Shown: positions 16,305 through 24,932 of the stretch, piece after piece
How the letters are laid out: the number at the start of each line of letters is the position of its first letter
Numbering within the stretch: position 1 is the first letter of the stretch
Assembly: GCA_937906495.1 (NCBI GenBank)
Contig: CALCVT010000127.1
Location: 1 to 35,734, forward strand
Direction: 5' to 3'
Length of the DNA: 35,734 bases
Source of the DNA: an uncultured Prevotella sp.
GTDB lineage: Bacteria; Bacteroidota; Bacteroidia; Bacteroidales; Bacteroidaceae
Notes under the pieces: generated by a model
The model's input: the letters and a program-made list of their open reading frames with translations, nothing else
Database searches by the model: none
Told to the model about the DNA's origin: nothing
Position numbers and translations under genes: made by a program

Positions 16305-16943
16305 TTATCGTTTGAGGTTGACTAATTGTTCAACCTTAATGTTAGTAAAGTCTGCCATCGTATGGCAGCAATAGGGTTTAATTGTGTTTTCTGTGTTGGT
16401 TGTTGTCAGTCCTACTACAATAGCTCCACTATCGTAGCCGGCACGGAGACCATTTATAGAGTCCTCAAACACGTAGCATTCAGAAGCCTCAAAACCTAAA
16501 CTGCGGGCCGCTGCTATGTAGCAATCGGGGGCCGGCTTTGAGCGAAGGGCATCTTCAGCTGTAAAGATGCGGTCAAAATAAGAGGCAAAATCGGGGTGAT
16601 GCCGTAAAAGACAGGCAAATTTAGCCTGATTCGAACTAGTGACTACGGCCGTTCGATAACCAGCAGCACGCAAAGCTTCGACAAAAGCCAAGGCACCGGG
16701 GATTAAGGGAAAATCCATTTCGAGTTCAAACCGGTTTAGGCGCGATGTAATACTTGCCTGCTTCTCGGATTGTTCATGATAATACTGATTATAAATTTGC
16801 ACCAAGGTATGTCCCTTGATACGGGTGGCAAAATCGGGTATTTCGGGAAAATCCTCCTCGCCTACGGCCTTCCAAAAGCGGGTGTACTGCCCTTCGGTAT
16901 CCACCAACACGCCGTCTAAATCAAAAAGGGCTGCTGTCTGCAT
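16305..16943 (-). CDS. HAD-family hydrolase, beta-phosphoglucomutase-like
   Basis: A 212-residue cytoplasmic HAD superfamily protein. Motif I is FDLDGVLVDTE, with the nucleophile D8 and acid/base D10. Motif II is VVTSSNQ, the motif III lysine is in SKPAPDCYIAAA, and motif IV is YVFEDSINGLRAGYDSG. The helical cap between motifs I and II places it in subfamily I, with beta-phosphoglucomutases and phosphoglycolate or sugar-phosphate phosphatases. The substrate cannot be read from sequence. It is the first gene of a unit with panB (5-base gap). A consensus promoter lies about 100 nt upstream. Confidence 0.9.
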   Translation of the reverse strand: MQTAALFDLDGVLVDTEGQYTRFWKAVGEEDFPEIPDFATRIKGHTLVQIYNQYYHEQSEKQASITSRLNRFELEMDFPLIPGALAFVEALRAAGYRTAVVTSSNQAKFACLLRHHPDFASYFDRIFTAEDALRSKPAPDCYIAAARSLGFEASECYVFEDSINGLRAGYDSGAIVVGLTTTNTENTIKPYCCHTMADFTNIKVEQLVNLKR

Positions 16944-17052
16944 ACGGTATTCTGTTTGGGATAAATGTCTTGGGGCTAAAAAGATTGCTATTTACAATAA
17001 ACATGATGCTGCTTATCTTTATAGGCTCTGCTTCAGCCCTCAAAGCGACGCG

Positions 17053-17083
17053 CAAAGGTAGCTCAAGGGGAGTGAAGAACAAA
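17053..17083 (-). promoter_or_regulatory. Promoter of the HAD-panB unit
   Basis: On the minus strand TTTG (complement of 17080-17083), exactly 19 bp, then TACCTTTG (complement of 17053-17060), a complete match to the Bacteroidetes primary-sigma consensus. The start near 17047 gives a leader of about 100 nt before the ATG at 16943. Confidence 0.8.
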
Positions 17084-17134
17084 AAAAATAAATAGAAAAG
17101 GTACAATTTTCTTCCCTTTCTCTTGAGTTTGCAC

Positions 17135-17142
17135 TAACTTTG
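17135..17142 (+). promoter_or_regulatory. -7 element of the 17169 gene
   Basis: TAACTTTG matches the -7 consensus and is 26 bases before the ATG. No good TTTG is seen 19-20 bp upstream, so the -33 element is weak. This promoter is back-to-back with that of the HAD gene. Confidence 0.5.
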
Positions 17143-17168
17143 CTATCGCAAATTCTCAAAACACAGTC

Positions 17169-18044
17169 ATGGAACAAACGATTAACTTTAATAAACCACG
17201 CAGCATCAAGGCCTGTGTGATTGATGCCTGGCGCATTGGCGCACTCAATTGGCGCAACTACTTAAAGGCGCTATGGCCACATTTGCTACTGCTTGGCATT
17301 ACGGTTTCACTATTTGTTGAAGTTGCGGTGCGCTATGCCACACAACACTTGCTACCAGCCTACAAACTTATGCAGTACGAAAGCGAACCGAAAATCATAC
17401 AATATGTTGCCACACCCAATCTATCGCTCGGGGTATGCCTGCTGATTGCTTTTATCTGTTTCTTAATTGGCATCTACAACTTTGAAGGCCGCCTTTATTA
17501 CTTGATACAACGTTATAGCGAAACCGACCAGTTTGAAACGGCCTCACGGATTAAACCCATAAAAAAGGCACGTAACAACAGCTCGCGACTGCTACGCTGT
17601 GATGCGCTGTTTATGCTCTGCACCATACTGCTTCTACTTACAATTGGTTTTGCGGCACTGAAACTAAGTTTGTGGATTTCGATTTTACTGCCCTGCCTTT
17701 GCATTTATAGTTGGAGCACAGCCAATGTGGCACGCATGCAGTATGCTTTTGGCCGTAAGCCACTGGGTAAAGCACTAAAGTTTGCCTTCCGGCGTAGCAT
17801 GGGCATGTCGTTTATGGTTCAATTCATTACTTTTATACCCGCTGTATTACTATGGCTCATATTCGGAATGCCTGCTATTATCTACCTGCTCACCGAAATA
17901 GGCGGACACACATCGGCACTCATGGGTGATGCTACAGGACTGCCCGCCTACTTGCCTTTTATATTCTTTATACTTAATGCCGGGGGACTGGCATTATGCG
18001 CATTGGTTGACTCCGTACGTACCTGGGCACTAGCCATGAAATAA
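17169..18044 (+). CDS. Six-helix integral membrane protein, unknown function
   Basis: A 291-residue protein with about six hydrophobic segments: roughly 33-52, 86-104, 146-165, 167-183, 214-240 and 261-282. The first 25 residues are polar and begin MEQTINFNKPRSIK, and a basic loop (about 116-142) follows the second helix, which suggests that loop is cytoplasmic. I see no transporter or enzyme motif and do not recognise the family. Bacteroidales genomes carry similar anonymous membrane proteins. It stands alone, divergent from the HAD-panB unit and convergent with the AmpG-like gene. A bidirectional terminator follows. Confidence 0.8.
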   Translation: MEQTINFNKPRSIKACVIDAWRIGALNWRNYLKALWPHLLLLGITVSLFVEVAVRYATQHLLPAYKLMQYESEPKIIQYVATPNLSLGVCLLIAFICFLIGIYNFEGRLYYLIQRYSETDQFETASRIKPIKKARNNSSRLLRCDALFMLCTILLLLTIGFAALKLSLWISILLPCLCIYSWSTANVARMQYAFGRKPLGKALKFAFRRSMGMSFMVQFITFIPAVLLWLIFGMPAIIYLLTEIGGHTSALMGDATGLPAYLPFIFFILNAGGLALCALVDSVRTWALAMK

Positions 18045-18112
18045 AGAGCCTGCACGCAGCCCACGCATGCTTGAATGCTTTGGCACCACCAGGGTAGGAC
18101 CTTTAATTATAT

Positions 18113-18161
18113 AGTGAGCGCTGATAGATGACGAACTAAATGTCATTTACCAGCGCTCATT
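18113..18161. terminator. Bidirectional terminator-like hairpin
   Basis: GAGCGCTG and CAGCGCTC with an inner ATGAC/GTCAT give a stem of about 17 bp with two mismatches and a 9-base loop (arms about 18116-18132 and 18142-18158). A T-rich stretch follows on the plus strand. It sits between the convergent genes ending at 18044 and 18299 and probably serves the plus-strand gene at least. A second, AT-rich inverted repeat (AGAATTTTA, 18235-18243, with TAAAATTCT, 18255-18263) lies nearer to the other gene. Confidence 0.65.
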
Positions 18162-18298
18162 TATATTTAAAGAGTTACCTTACCGATATGTGTGCTGCAG
18201 ACACCCGCAGCAGGCCCAACCATACCCAAGGTATAGAATTTTATACACGGCGTTTAAAATTCTAGCCATACGTTTGGCCGAAGCACAAAGCTGTGCAA

Positions 18299-19669
18299 TT
18301 ACTCTTTGTGGCAAGGCTCTTCGCAGAAATCATCGTCTATGCGTATCAGCGAAGCTACTATAAAGGTAAGCACACAAAGCAACGTAGCTACAATAAAGAA
18401 GTTGAGATATCCCACTAACTCTTGCAAATAGCCAGCAACCATGCCCGGAAGCATCATACCTAAGGCCATAATGCCTGTACAAAAGGCATAGTGAGCCGTA
18501 GTTGACTCGCCTTTTGCAAAATACATCAGGTAAAGCATATAAGCTGTAAAACCGAATCCATAACCAAACTGCTCGACAAACACACAAGCACTTACCCATC
18601 CTAAGCCCTCGGGCTGAAAATAAGCCAATCCTATATATACGGCATCGGGCAAGGTGATGCTCAACACCATTGGCCAGAGCCAACGGCGCAAACCTCCGCT
18701 TTCGGCCGCCACACCGCCCAATATTCCACCAAGGGTCAAACCTATCACACCTAGTGTGCCCTGAACGATGCCCAAATCGCCGGTGGTTAGACCTAAGCCT
18801 CCCGATTCTACACTTCCCAACAGGAAAAGTGGACAAATTTTAACCAGTAAGGCTTCGGGCAAGCGGTAGAGTAACATAAAAAGAAGAGCTACGCCAATCT
18901 GCGGCTTTCGAAAAAAATTTGCAAAGGTGCGGAAAAAGTCGGAAAACACCTGACTCCAAGCAATACGTTCGCGCTGCGCATCGGCCGACACTTTGGGCAG
19001 AAAGCGTGCATGGTAACACACAATTATAAAAAAGAAGACCGAAACCACAGCATATGCCCAAGTCCAGGCCTGAACTGGACGCATAATGGTTTCGAGCGTG
19101 CCCACAAACATAATGAGCAATCCCTGGCCTACAACACTGGCCACACGGTAAAAAGTTGAACGGATACCCACATAAAACGCTTGTTCCTTAGGCGAGAGTG
19201 CCAACATGTAATAGCCATCGGCTGCAATGTCGTGGGTGGCACTGCTAAAGGCCATGAGCCATAACATGGCCAACGACCACTGTATGTAAGCTGGTGCCTG
19301 CAAGCTAAAGGCTAAACCTGCTAACGATGCCCCAAGTACAAACTGCATCCATACAATCCACCAGCGCTTAGACTTCAGCAAATCGACAATCGGACTCCAA
19401 AAGGGCTTTATAACCCATGGCAGATAAAGCCAGGAGGTATAAAGTGCTATCTGGGCATTGCTAAGCCCCAGACGTTCGTACATAACTGTAGCTACAGTCA
19501 TTACGATTACATAAGGGATACCTTCGGCTGTATAAAGAGTTGGAATCCATGCCAAAGGGTGAATACGCCGCCGTGACCCACGCGGTGAGGCAAAAGTGCT
19601 TGCAGACGCTTGGCCGGGGCTGGAAGCGGATTTTTGAATATTATGGGGGTCGGTTTTTAATTTCTGCAT
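18299..19669 (-). CDS. AmpG-like MFS transporter
   Basis: A 456-residue membrane protein with about twelve helices. The core starts WIPTLYTAEGIPYVIV and continues with LSNAQIALYTSWLYLPWVIKPFWSP, a pattern typical of the AmpG/muropeptide permease branch of the major facilitator family. AmpG proteins bring anhydro-muropeptides released from the cell wall into the cytoplasm for recycling (family knowledge). The substrate here is inferred from similarity only. The first 36 residues are a polar, serine-rich extension that may not all be translated, but the next in-frame ATG comes well inside the first helix region. No cell-wall recycling gene is adjacent. Confidence 0.82.
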   Translation of the reverse strand: MQKLKTDPHNIQKSASSPGQASASTFASPRGSRRRIHPLAWIPTLYTAEGIPYVIVMTVATVMYERLGLSNAQIALYTSWLYLPWVIKPFWSPIVDLLKSKRWWIVWMQFVLGASLAGLAFSLQAPAYIQWSLAMLWLMAFSSATHDIAADGYYMLALSPKEQAFYVGIRSTFYRVASVVGQGLLIMFVGTLETIMRPVQAWTWAYAVVSVFFFIIVCYHARFLPKVSADAQRERIAWSQVFSDFFRTFANFFRKPQIGVALLFMLLYRLPEALLVKICPLFLLGSVESGGLGLTTGDLGIVQGTLGVIGLTLGGILGGVAAESGGLRRWLWPMVLSITLPDAVYIGLAYFQPEGLGWVSACVFVEQFGYGFGFTAYMLYLMYFAKGESTTAHYAFCTGIMALGMMLPGMVAGYLQELVGYLNFFIVATLLCVLTFIVASLIRIDDDFCEEPCHKE

Positions 19670-19843
19670 GGTATAGATTGGCTTATATCGTGGGCAAATT
19701 GCACAAAAAACTACATTATGTATTTCTGCCCTAAGAAAGCATAGTCAGTTTACGGAATAGGCGATACGAAAAAAATAATAATGTTTCAGTGAATCTGCCG
19801 CATGGATATTTTATACATGCCTCCCGTATATGCTTTTTTAAAA

Positions 19844-19906
19844 AGGAAAAGGCAAGTGAAGCCAGGCAGATCCCTCAAAAGGGTATGACCTGTACTTCAC
19901 TTGCCT
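19844..19906 (-). terminator. Terminator of the rny unit
   Basis: AGGCAAGTGAAG (19850-19861) pairs perfectly with CTTCACTTGCCT (19895-19906). The 33-base interior can itself form CAGG/CCTG and CCC/GGG pairs. On the minus strand the outer stem runs into TTTTCCTTTTT. It starts 18 bases after the rny stop codon. Confidence 0.8.
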
Positions 19907-19924
19907 GTCGGATACAATTAAACT

Positions 19925-21457
19925 TTATTTGGCATAGCTTACAGAGCGCGTTTCGCGAATAACAGTAATCTTAACCTGTCCGGGATAGGTCATCTCATCC
20001 TGGATACGACGAGCGATATCAGCACTGAGGGTCTCGATTTGCTTGTCATCTATCTTATCTGCACCCACAATTACACGTAATTCGCGTCCGGCTTGAATAG
20101 CATAAGTTTTAGTTACACCTTCATAGCTTGAAGCAATCTGTTCCAAATCGTTAAGTCGCTTGATGTAAGCCTCAACTATCTCGCGGCGTGCACCCGGACG
20201 CGCACCACTGATAGCATCGCATACCTGAACAATTGGTGCCAGGAGCGAGGTCATTTCCACCTCATCGTGGTGTGCACCTATGGCATTGCATATTTCGGGT
20301 TTCTCCTTATACTTTTCAGCCAACTTGGCACCATAAAGTGCGTGAGGCAGTTCGCTTTCCTCATCAGGCACTTTACCTATATCATGCAAGAGTCCTGCAC
20401 GTTTGGCTTTCTTAGGATTCAAGCCTAACTCTGCAGCCATTACCGAACAGAGATTGGCTGTTTCGCGTGCATGCTGAAGCAAGTTCTGCCCATACGAGGA
20501 GCGGTACTTCATTTTACCAATGATGCGCACCAGTTCCGGGTGTAAGCCGTGAATACCTAAGTCTATAGCCGTTCGTTTACCGGTTTCGATAACTTCGTCT
20601 TCAACCTGCTTTTTAACCTTGGCTACAACCTCCTCAATACGTGCCGGATGGATACGTCCATCGGCTATGAGTTGATGAAGAGCCAGACGGCATATTTCGC
20701 GGCGTACGGGGTCGAAAGCACTGATTACGATAGCCTCGGGCGTATCGTCTACCACAATTTCAACACCTGTTGCAGCCTCAAGCGCACGTATATTGCGACC
20801 TTCGCGTCCAATAATACGGCCTTTTACTTCGTCGTTGTCAATATGGAAAACTGTTACACTGTTTTCAATGGCAGTTTCGGTAGCCACGCGCTGGATAGTC
20901 TGAATAACAATGCGTTTAGCTTCTCTGTTAGCCGTCATCTTGGCATCGTCCATGATGTCGTTAATATAGCTTTGAGCATCACTTCGTGCCTCGTCCTTCA
21001 AAGCATCAACCAGTCGACGCTTGGCCTCCTCGGCCGAAAGTCCGCTCAATTCCTCGAGTTTCTCGCGCTCTTTGAGTTGCATTTTCTCCAACTCTTCTTC
21101 GCGACGGTTGAGGGCTTGCTGCTGGTTGTTCAGGCGGTTATGCGTGTTTTCGAGTTCCTGTTTGCGACGCGAAAGTTCATCTTGTCTTTGATTCAAACCT
21201 ATTTCGCGCTGCTTGAGTTTGTTTTCAACTTGCAAGATTCGCTGGTTACGCTGTTGCACCTCCTTTTCGAGTTCGGCCTTTTTGTTTAGAAACTTTTCCT
21301 TGACCTCGAGTAATTTTTTCTCTTTAATGACATCTGCCTCTTTATTGGCATTGTCTATCATTCGGAGATACTTCTTTTTGAGCACAAAGCGAAAGAATGT
21401 ATATCCGCCGCCCGCTCCGAGAAGCAGACTTACGATTACCATTATTATTTCTGACAT
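19925..21457 (-). CDS. rny: Ribonuclease Y
   Basis: Membrane-anchored endoribonuclease that starts mRNA decay. At 510 residues it has the standard layout: an N-terminal membrane helix (about 4-24), a long charged coiled coil (about 30-190), a KH RNA-binding domain (about 205-265, with GRIIGREGRNIRALE) and an HD domain (about 325-420, with LLHDIGKVPDE supplying the metal-binding His-Asp pair). Everything needed for activity appears intact. It follows zapA by 123 bases on the same strand. I see no clear promoter in that gap, so cotranscription with the two small division-related genes upstream is likely. Confidence 0.97.
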   Translation of the reverse strand: MSEIIMVIVSLLLGAGGGYTFFRFVLKKKYLRMIDNANKEADVIKEKKLLEVKEKFLNKKAELEKEVQQRNQRILQVENKLKQREIGLNQRQDELSRRKQELENTHNRLNNQQQALNRREEELEKMQLKEREKLEELSGLSAEEAKRRLVDALKDEARSDAQSYINDIMDDAKMTANREAKRIVIQTIQRVATETAIENSVTVFHIDNDEVKGRIIGREGRNIRALEAATGVEIVVDDTPEAIVISAFDPVRREICRLALHQLIADGRIHPARIEEVVAKVKKQVEDEVIETGKRTAIDLGIHGLHPELVRIIGKMKYRSSYGQNLLQHARETANLCSVMAAELGLNPKKAKRAGLLHDIGKVPDEESELPHALYGAKLAEKYKEKPEICNAIGAHHDEVEMTSLLAPIVQVCDAISGARPGARREIVEAYIKRLNDLEQIASSYEGVTKTYAIQAGRELRVIVGADKIDDKQIETLSADIARRIQDEMTYPGQVKITVIRETRSVSYAK

Positions 21458-21580
21458 TGTTCTTTGATTATGTTGTTAATGAGGGTTTATCATGTATTAG
21501 TATTAACACCCTTTGGCAACACAAACGTTACATACTGCAGCTATGCATAACCTATCGGTAGTTTATGAAAAAACTGGATG

Positions 21581-21880
21581 CTACTTGTTATCAAGTGCTT
21601 CGGCCAGTTCTTTAGATAAACGTTCAACGGTTTCAGTATAAAGTGACTCATCCTTTAAGGCTTGAAGTTGTAATACTTGAACGGCAAAATCAAGCATTGT
21701 AACCGCTATATAGCGTTCCTGTCCCAAGTTTGGGTAAGATTGCTCATAACGTCCAAGTTTTTCGTTTATCATGCGCGAAGCTTTACGGTACATTTCTTCT
21801 TGATCACGCCGAATGGTGATGGGATAGAATTGCTTACCGATGAGCAATTGTATAACAAACCTTTCGCTTTGATTCTCCAT
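21581..21880 (-). CDS. zapA: Cell division protein ZapA
   Basis: A 99-residue protein of the ZapA family, which binds and bundles FtsZ filaments at the division site. The N-terminal part RFVIQLLIGKQFYPITIRRD is the typical small beta domain, and the rest is an amphipathic helix for dimer and tetramer formation (AVTMLDFAVQVLQLQALKDE). Length and order are standard. It lies 62 bases after a coiled-coil gene and before rny, an arrangement I recall from other Bacteroidetes. Confidence 0.88.
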   Translation of the reverse strand: MENQSERFVIQLLIGKQFYPITIRRDQEEMYRKASRMINEKLGRYEQSYPNLGQERYIAVTMLDFAVQVLQLQALKDESLYTETVERLSKELAEALDNK

Positions 21881-21942
21881 TTACTTTCTATTTAGTCGCG
21901 GTATTCTCCTAAAAGTATTTTTAGTAATAGCTTCGAGCATTG

Positions 21943-22236
21943 CTACACATCGAGCAAGGCAATGCATTTATCAACCTCACGTATAAGTCGGGCTATACGT
22001 GCTCTCGAAGCTTTTATATCCTCACCGCTCACTTCAATCATGCGTGCCGTTTTAAGCAGTTCGTAGTCGCGCCTAAGTTCTTCGTTCTCTTTTTCTTTCT
22101 GTTCCAACTCCTGCCGATTTTTATCAAGCTCCTGTTGCAGTGCTTGACTCGTAGCCTGCTCGCGCTCATAGGCTCTCATCAACTGGCGTACGAGTGCTTC
22201 AAAATTACGCAGGGCTATTTCGTGTTCATTGGTCAT
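21943..22236 (-). CDS. Small coiled-coil protein upstream of zapA
   Basis: A 97-residue protein that is almost entirely predicted coiled coil from about residue 5 to 60 (heptads rich in E, Q, K and L, for example QQELDKNRQELEQKEKENEE), followed by a shorter helix ending in REVDKCIALLDV. There is no signal peptide or membrane segment. Its place directly before zapA suggests a partner in cell division, comparable in design to ZapB, but that is inference from position and shape, not from recognised homology. Confidence 0.75.
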   Translation of the reverse strand: MTNEHEIALRNFEALVRQLMRAYEREQATSQALQQELDKNRQELEQKEKENEELRRDYELLKTARMIEVSGEDIKASRARIARLIREVDKCIALLDV

Positions 22237-22343
22237 AAGTAAATGAAAAGGAAAGAGGTGCGGCTCTGCTTCAACAACTTTTTTATACCGCCCTTATGGA
22301 TTATACCGATATTCCGTCAGAGTTATGCAGTTTGTTGCACATG

Positions 22344-22979
22344 TTATTCGTCCTGGTTGTCGGGTTTGGGTTCTTTTTTGGCTAAGATAACAATATTATA
22401 GACATAGGCTGTCATCCATTCAGCACTATAGCCCAACTGCTGTTGGTAGCGACGAACTGAAAGACATGCCTTGCGCACGCCTTCATCCTTCCAGTTATCC
22501 TTAGTAAGCACATCGTTAACTGTCTTGGCTGTCAAAGTTCGCAAGGCGTTGCGGAAAAAGCCCGGCATACGGAATTTCCACTTCATCAAGTTTCCCATAA
22601 GCATCATCAACTCCTGCGAAAACCCTTGAAAAAGGAAGAGATAATTACGCACATCGTTCACATTGCGGCAATGACGCTTGATACTCTGATCTATCTCCTT
22701 AAAGAACGAATCTTCCATTCCATAAATTTCAACGAGCATCTTGCGACAACGATTCTTTTCGCCCAAACCAAGTTTGTTGTTAATGGTCGACACGTGCAAG
22801 GTTTGCTTAAACACGCGCAAGTCAGGCAAAGCTGCTATATTGCTGATACCCAAATTCGAAGCCATCACTGCTTGATAATAAACGCGAATCAGCATCATAA
22901 AATCTTCTACACCGCCTACGCGCCAGCCAGTCTCATTAGCTTGTTTCTTATGATTAAATATTTTTGATAAGAATCCCAT
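22344..22979 (-). CDS. Conserved hypothetical protein, 211 residues
   Basis: The protein begins MGFLSKIFNHKK and is helical and basic, with no signal peptide and no clear membrane span despite a hydrophobic stretch (FLFQGFSQELMMLMG). I do not recognise a domain and can assign no function. I start it at 22979 and not at the far end of the open frame (23123), because a promoter element (TATCTTTG, complement of 22998-23005) lies inside the longer version, whose 48 extra residues also look non-coding. It is divergent from ispE and lies 107 bases upstream of the coiled-coil gene on the same strand. Confidence 0.75.
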   Translation of the reverse strand: MGFLSKIFNHKKQANETGWRVGGVEDFMMLIRVYYQAVMASNLGISNIAALPDLRVFKQTLHVSTINNKLGLGEKNRCRKMLVEIYGMEDSFFKEIDQSIKRHCRNVNDVRNYLFLFQGFSQELMMLMGNLMKWKFRMPGFFRNALRTLTAKTVNDVLTKDNWKDEGVRKACLSVRRYQQQLGYSAEWMTAYVYNIVILAKKEPKPDNQDE

Positions 22980-22997
22980 ATTATAAAAATTTGAAAG

Positions 22998-23005
22998 CAA
23001 AGATA
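22998..23005 (-). promoter_or_regulatory. -7 element of the 22979 gene
   Basis: Minus-strand TATCTTTG matches TAnnTTTG and is 18 bases upstream of the ATG at 22979. A TTGG about 19 bp upstream may be a poor -33 element. It decides between the short and long starts of this gene. Confidence 0.55.
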
Positions 23006-23101
23006 CCACTTGAGCATTGAAGCACCAAGAATTTTGGCTGTTTTTTAAGCGCAAGCCACAATTTCTGCTTTTTTTCCTAAAGCCACGATTTAAATGAGGG
23101 T

Positions 23102-23137
23102 TTTGCTTTTTACTCCAACACATTTGGCTTAACTTTG
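23102..23137 (+). promoter_or_regulatory. Promoter of ispE
   Basis: TAACTTTG (23130-23137) is a full -7 match. TTTG at 23102-23105 is a candidate -33 element at a spacing of 24 bp, longer than usual. A start near 23143 leaves a leader of about 20 nt. Confidence 0.55.
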
Positions 23138-23162
23138 TCGGATATTACCAATATTAACTACC

Positions 23163-23999
23163 ATGCAACCGACTCTTTTACTTCCGAACTGCAAAATAAA
23201 CATCGGATTAAATATTGTGAGCAAACGCCCGGACGGATACCATAACCTCGAAACGGTTTTCTACCCTATCGGGCTACGCGATAATTTGGAATTCAAAGAG
23301 ATTACCGATACTAACGAGCCCTACAGACTTATATGTACGGGAGTTCCGATAGCTGGCAATACAGCCGATAATTTGATTGTGAAGGTATACCTTTCGTTAA
23401 AGGATGAGTTTGATTTACCGCCACTTGAGCTCACACTCTACAAACACATTCCAACCGGTGCCGGTTTGGGAGGTGGAAGTAGTGATGCTGCTTTCATGAT
23501 GAAAGGACTGAACGAGGCTTACGATTTAGGGCTTAGCAACGATGATATGGAACGCAGGCTGTCAGCGTTTGGGGCTGACTGTGCCTTTTTTGTCAAAAAT
23601 CGCCCAGCCTACGCCACAGGTATTGGCAACGAGTTATCGCCTATTGCGCTCTCGCTCAAAGGCAAATTCATTGTAATGGTAAAACCCGAAACCGTTATTT
23701 CGACCAAAGAAGCTTATGCCCACGTAGTGCCAAAACCTGCCAAACATCCGTTGCTACAAGCAGTCATGCAGCCTATTGAACAATGGCGCGGACTCATTGT
23801 AAACGACTTTGAAGATTCGGTATTTCCCACATACCCAGAACTAGCTGCTATCAAACAAACACTCTATGACATGGGTGCCTGTTACGCAGCTATGAGCGGA
23901 AGCGGAAGCACGCTCTACGGCATCTTTGACCGCCCGGTACCCGAAGCTAAAAAGGTTTTTGCCAAATACTTTGTCTTTACGCAAAATATTGTAGGATGA
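23163..23999 (+). CDS. ispE: 4-diphosphocytidyl-2-C-methyl-D-erythritol kinase
   Basis: Phosphorylates CDP-methylerythritol at the 2-hydroxyl with ATP, the fourth enzyme of the MEP pathway to isoprenoids. The 278-residue GHMP kinase has the N-terminal substrate motif NCKINIGLNIVSKRPDGYHNL, the glycine-rich ATP loop PTGAGLGGGSSDAAF (about residues 98-112) and the C-terminal motif AAMSGSGSTLYGIF. Length and motifs are complete. Its stop overlaps the next start (ATGA at 23996-23999), so the two genes are translationally coupled. The pairing does not have an obvious biochemical reason. Confidence 0.96.
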   Translation: MQPTLLLPNCKINIGLNIVSKRPDGYHNLETVFYPIGLRDNLEFKEITDTNEPYRLICTGVPIAGNTADNLIVKVYLSLKDEFDLPPLELTLYKHIPTGAGLGGGSSDAAFMMKGLNEAYDLGLSNDDMERRLSAFGADCAFFVKNRPAYATGIGNELSPIALSLKGKFIVMVKPETVISTKEAYAHVVPKPAKHPLLQAVMQPIEQWRGLIVNDFEDSVFPTYPELAAIKQTLYDMGACYAAMSGSGSTLYGIFDRPVPEAKKVFAKYFVFTQNIVG

Positions 24000-24781
24000 T
24001 ATACTGGTTTTCTGGTACGGGAAACTCGAGGTGGGTGGCCGAATCGCTGGGCAGCGAATTGCATGATACACTCCTGCCGATGACCGAAAACACGCACTTT
24101 GTCCTGCCCGACATGCAAGAGGCTTGTATAGGCTTCATTTTTCCGGTCTATGGCTGGGGGCTACCTTTGGCTGTAGCCAATTTTATAGAGCGCATGCCAC
24201 ACAACACGAATCCGGCACACAATTATATATACAGCGTACTTACCTGCGGCGATGACATTGGGCGAACCGATCGTCTTTTACGAAAGGCTCTGAAAAAGAA
24301 AGGCTACGAACTTCATGCCGTTTTTTCTGTACAAATGCGCAACACGTATGTGTGCTTGCCCTTTTTCGACACTGACGACTTGGATGTTGAAACTGAAAAA
24401 CAAGCTAAAGCAACTATCAGGTTGCACGAAATCGCCCAAGTTGTGGCTCAAAAGCAACAGTCTACTCCTGCTGACATCCATCCCGGAGGCATGCCCGGTT
24501 TTAAATCGTATATTTTACGTCCTTTATTCAACCGGTTGCTCACCAGCGACCACCGTTTCAAAGTAAATCACAACTTATGTACGCATTGCAAGCGGTGTAT
24601 CAATTGTTGTCCGCTACATAACATCACACCTTCGGCCGATGGAACTCCACTTTGGGGCGGACACTGCACACACTGTCTGGCCTGCTACCACTCTTGCCCG
24701 CATCATGCCATTAACTACGGATGGTTTACTGCCCATAAAGGGCGCGTACGAGTCATAGTCCGGCCTAACAATAAGCCGTAG
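23996..24781 (+). CDS. EFR1-type flavodoxin-ferredoxin protein
   Basis: A 261-residue soluble protein. The N terminus is flavodoxin-like (YWFSGTGNSRWVAESL at 3-18, an FMN phosphate loop). The C terminus carries two 4Fe-4S motifs: Cys195, 198, 201 and 205, and Cys224, 227, 230 and 234, each in the CxxCxxCxxxCP spacing. Such EFR1-family proteins are likely electron carriers in anaerobes, with partners unknown. The ATG overlaps the ispE stop by four bases. Two enzymes later in the MEP pathway (IspG and IspH) are iron-sulphur enzymes that need an electron donor, so an electron-supply role is a possible but unproved reason for the coupling. Confidence 0.85.
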   Translation: MIYWFSGTGNSRWVAESLGSELHDTLLPMTENTHFVLPDMQEACIGFIFPVYGWGLPLAVANFIERMPHNTNPAHNYIYSVLTCGDDIGRTDRLLRKALKKKGYELHAVFSVQMRNTYVCLPFFDTDDLDVETEKQAKATIRLHEIAQVVAQKQQSTPADIHPGGMPGFKSYILRPLFNRLLTSDHRFKVNHNLCTHCKRCINCCPLHNITPSADGTPLWGGHCTHCLACYHSCPHHAINYGWFTAHKGRVRVIVRPNNKP

Positions 24782-24836
24782 CTACCACGACCGAATATCT
24801 ACACTGCCCAGAGGCGCAAAATAGTCATATTTTCGC

Positions 24837-24867
24837 TTTGCTCTGAGCTAGGTTTACACTAACTTTG
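24837..24867 (+). promoter_or_regulatory. Promoter of the DUF4494 gene
   Basis: TTTG (24837-24840), exactly 19 bp, TAACTTTG (24860-24867): a full match to the Bacteroidetes consensus. The transcript would start near 24873, with a leader of about 60 nt. Confidence 0.8.
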
Positions 24868-24892
24868 CACCTTATCGTTTTTACAAGGTGCA
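24866..24892 (+). other. Hairpin overlapping the start of the DUF4494 transcript
   Basis: TGCACCTT (24866-24873) pairs exactly with AAGGTGCA (24885-24892) around an 11-base loop. It begins in the -7 element and spans the predicted start site, so it could be a binding site for a dimeric regulator rather than an RNA structure. Confidence 0.4.
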
Positions 24893-24932
24893 TTACGCCT
24901 AACATATTTATATCCATAAACTAAAGAAGACA

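Noticed and set aside
21458..21580. A 6S RNA in the zapA-rny gap
   Set aside because: In some bacteria 6S RNA lies near zapA, but this 123-base gap shows no long paired stem with a central bubble.
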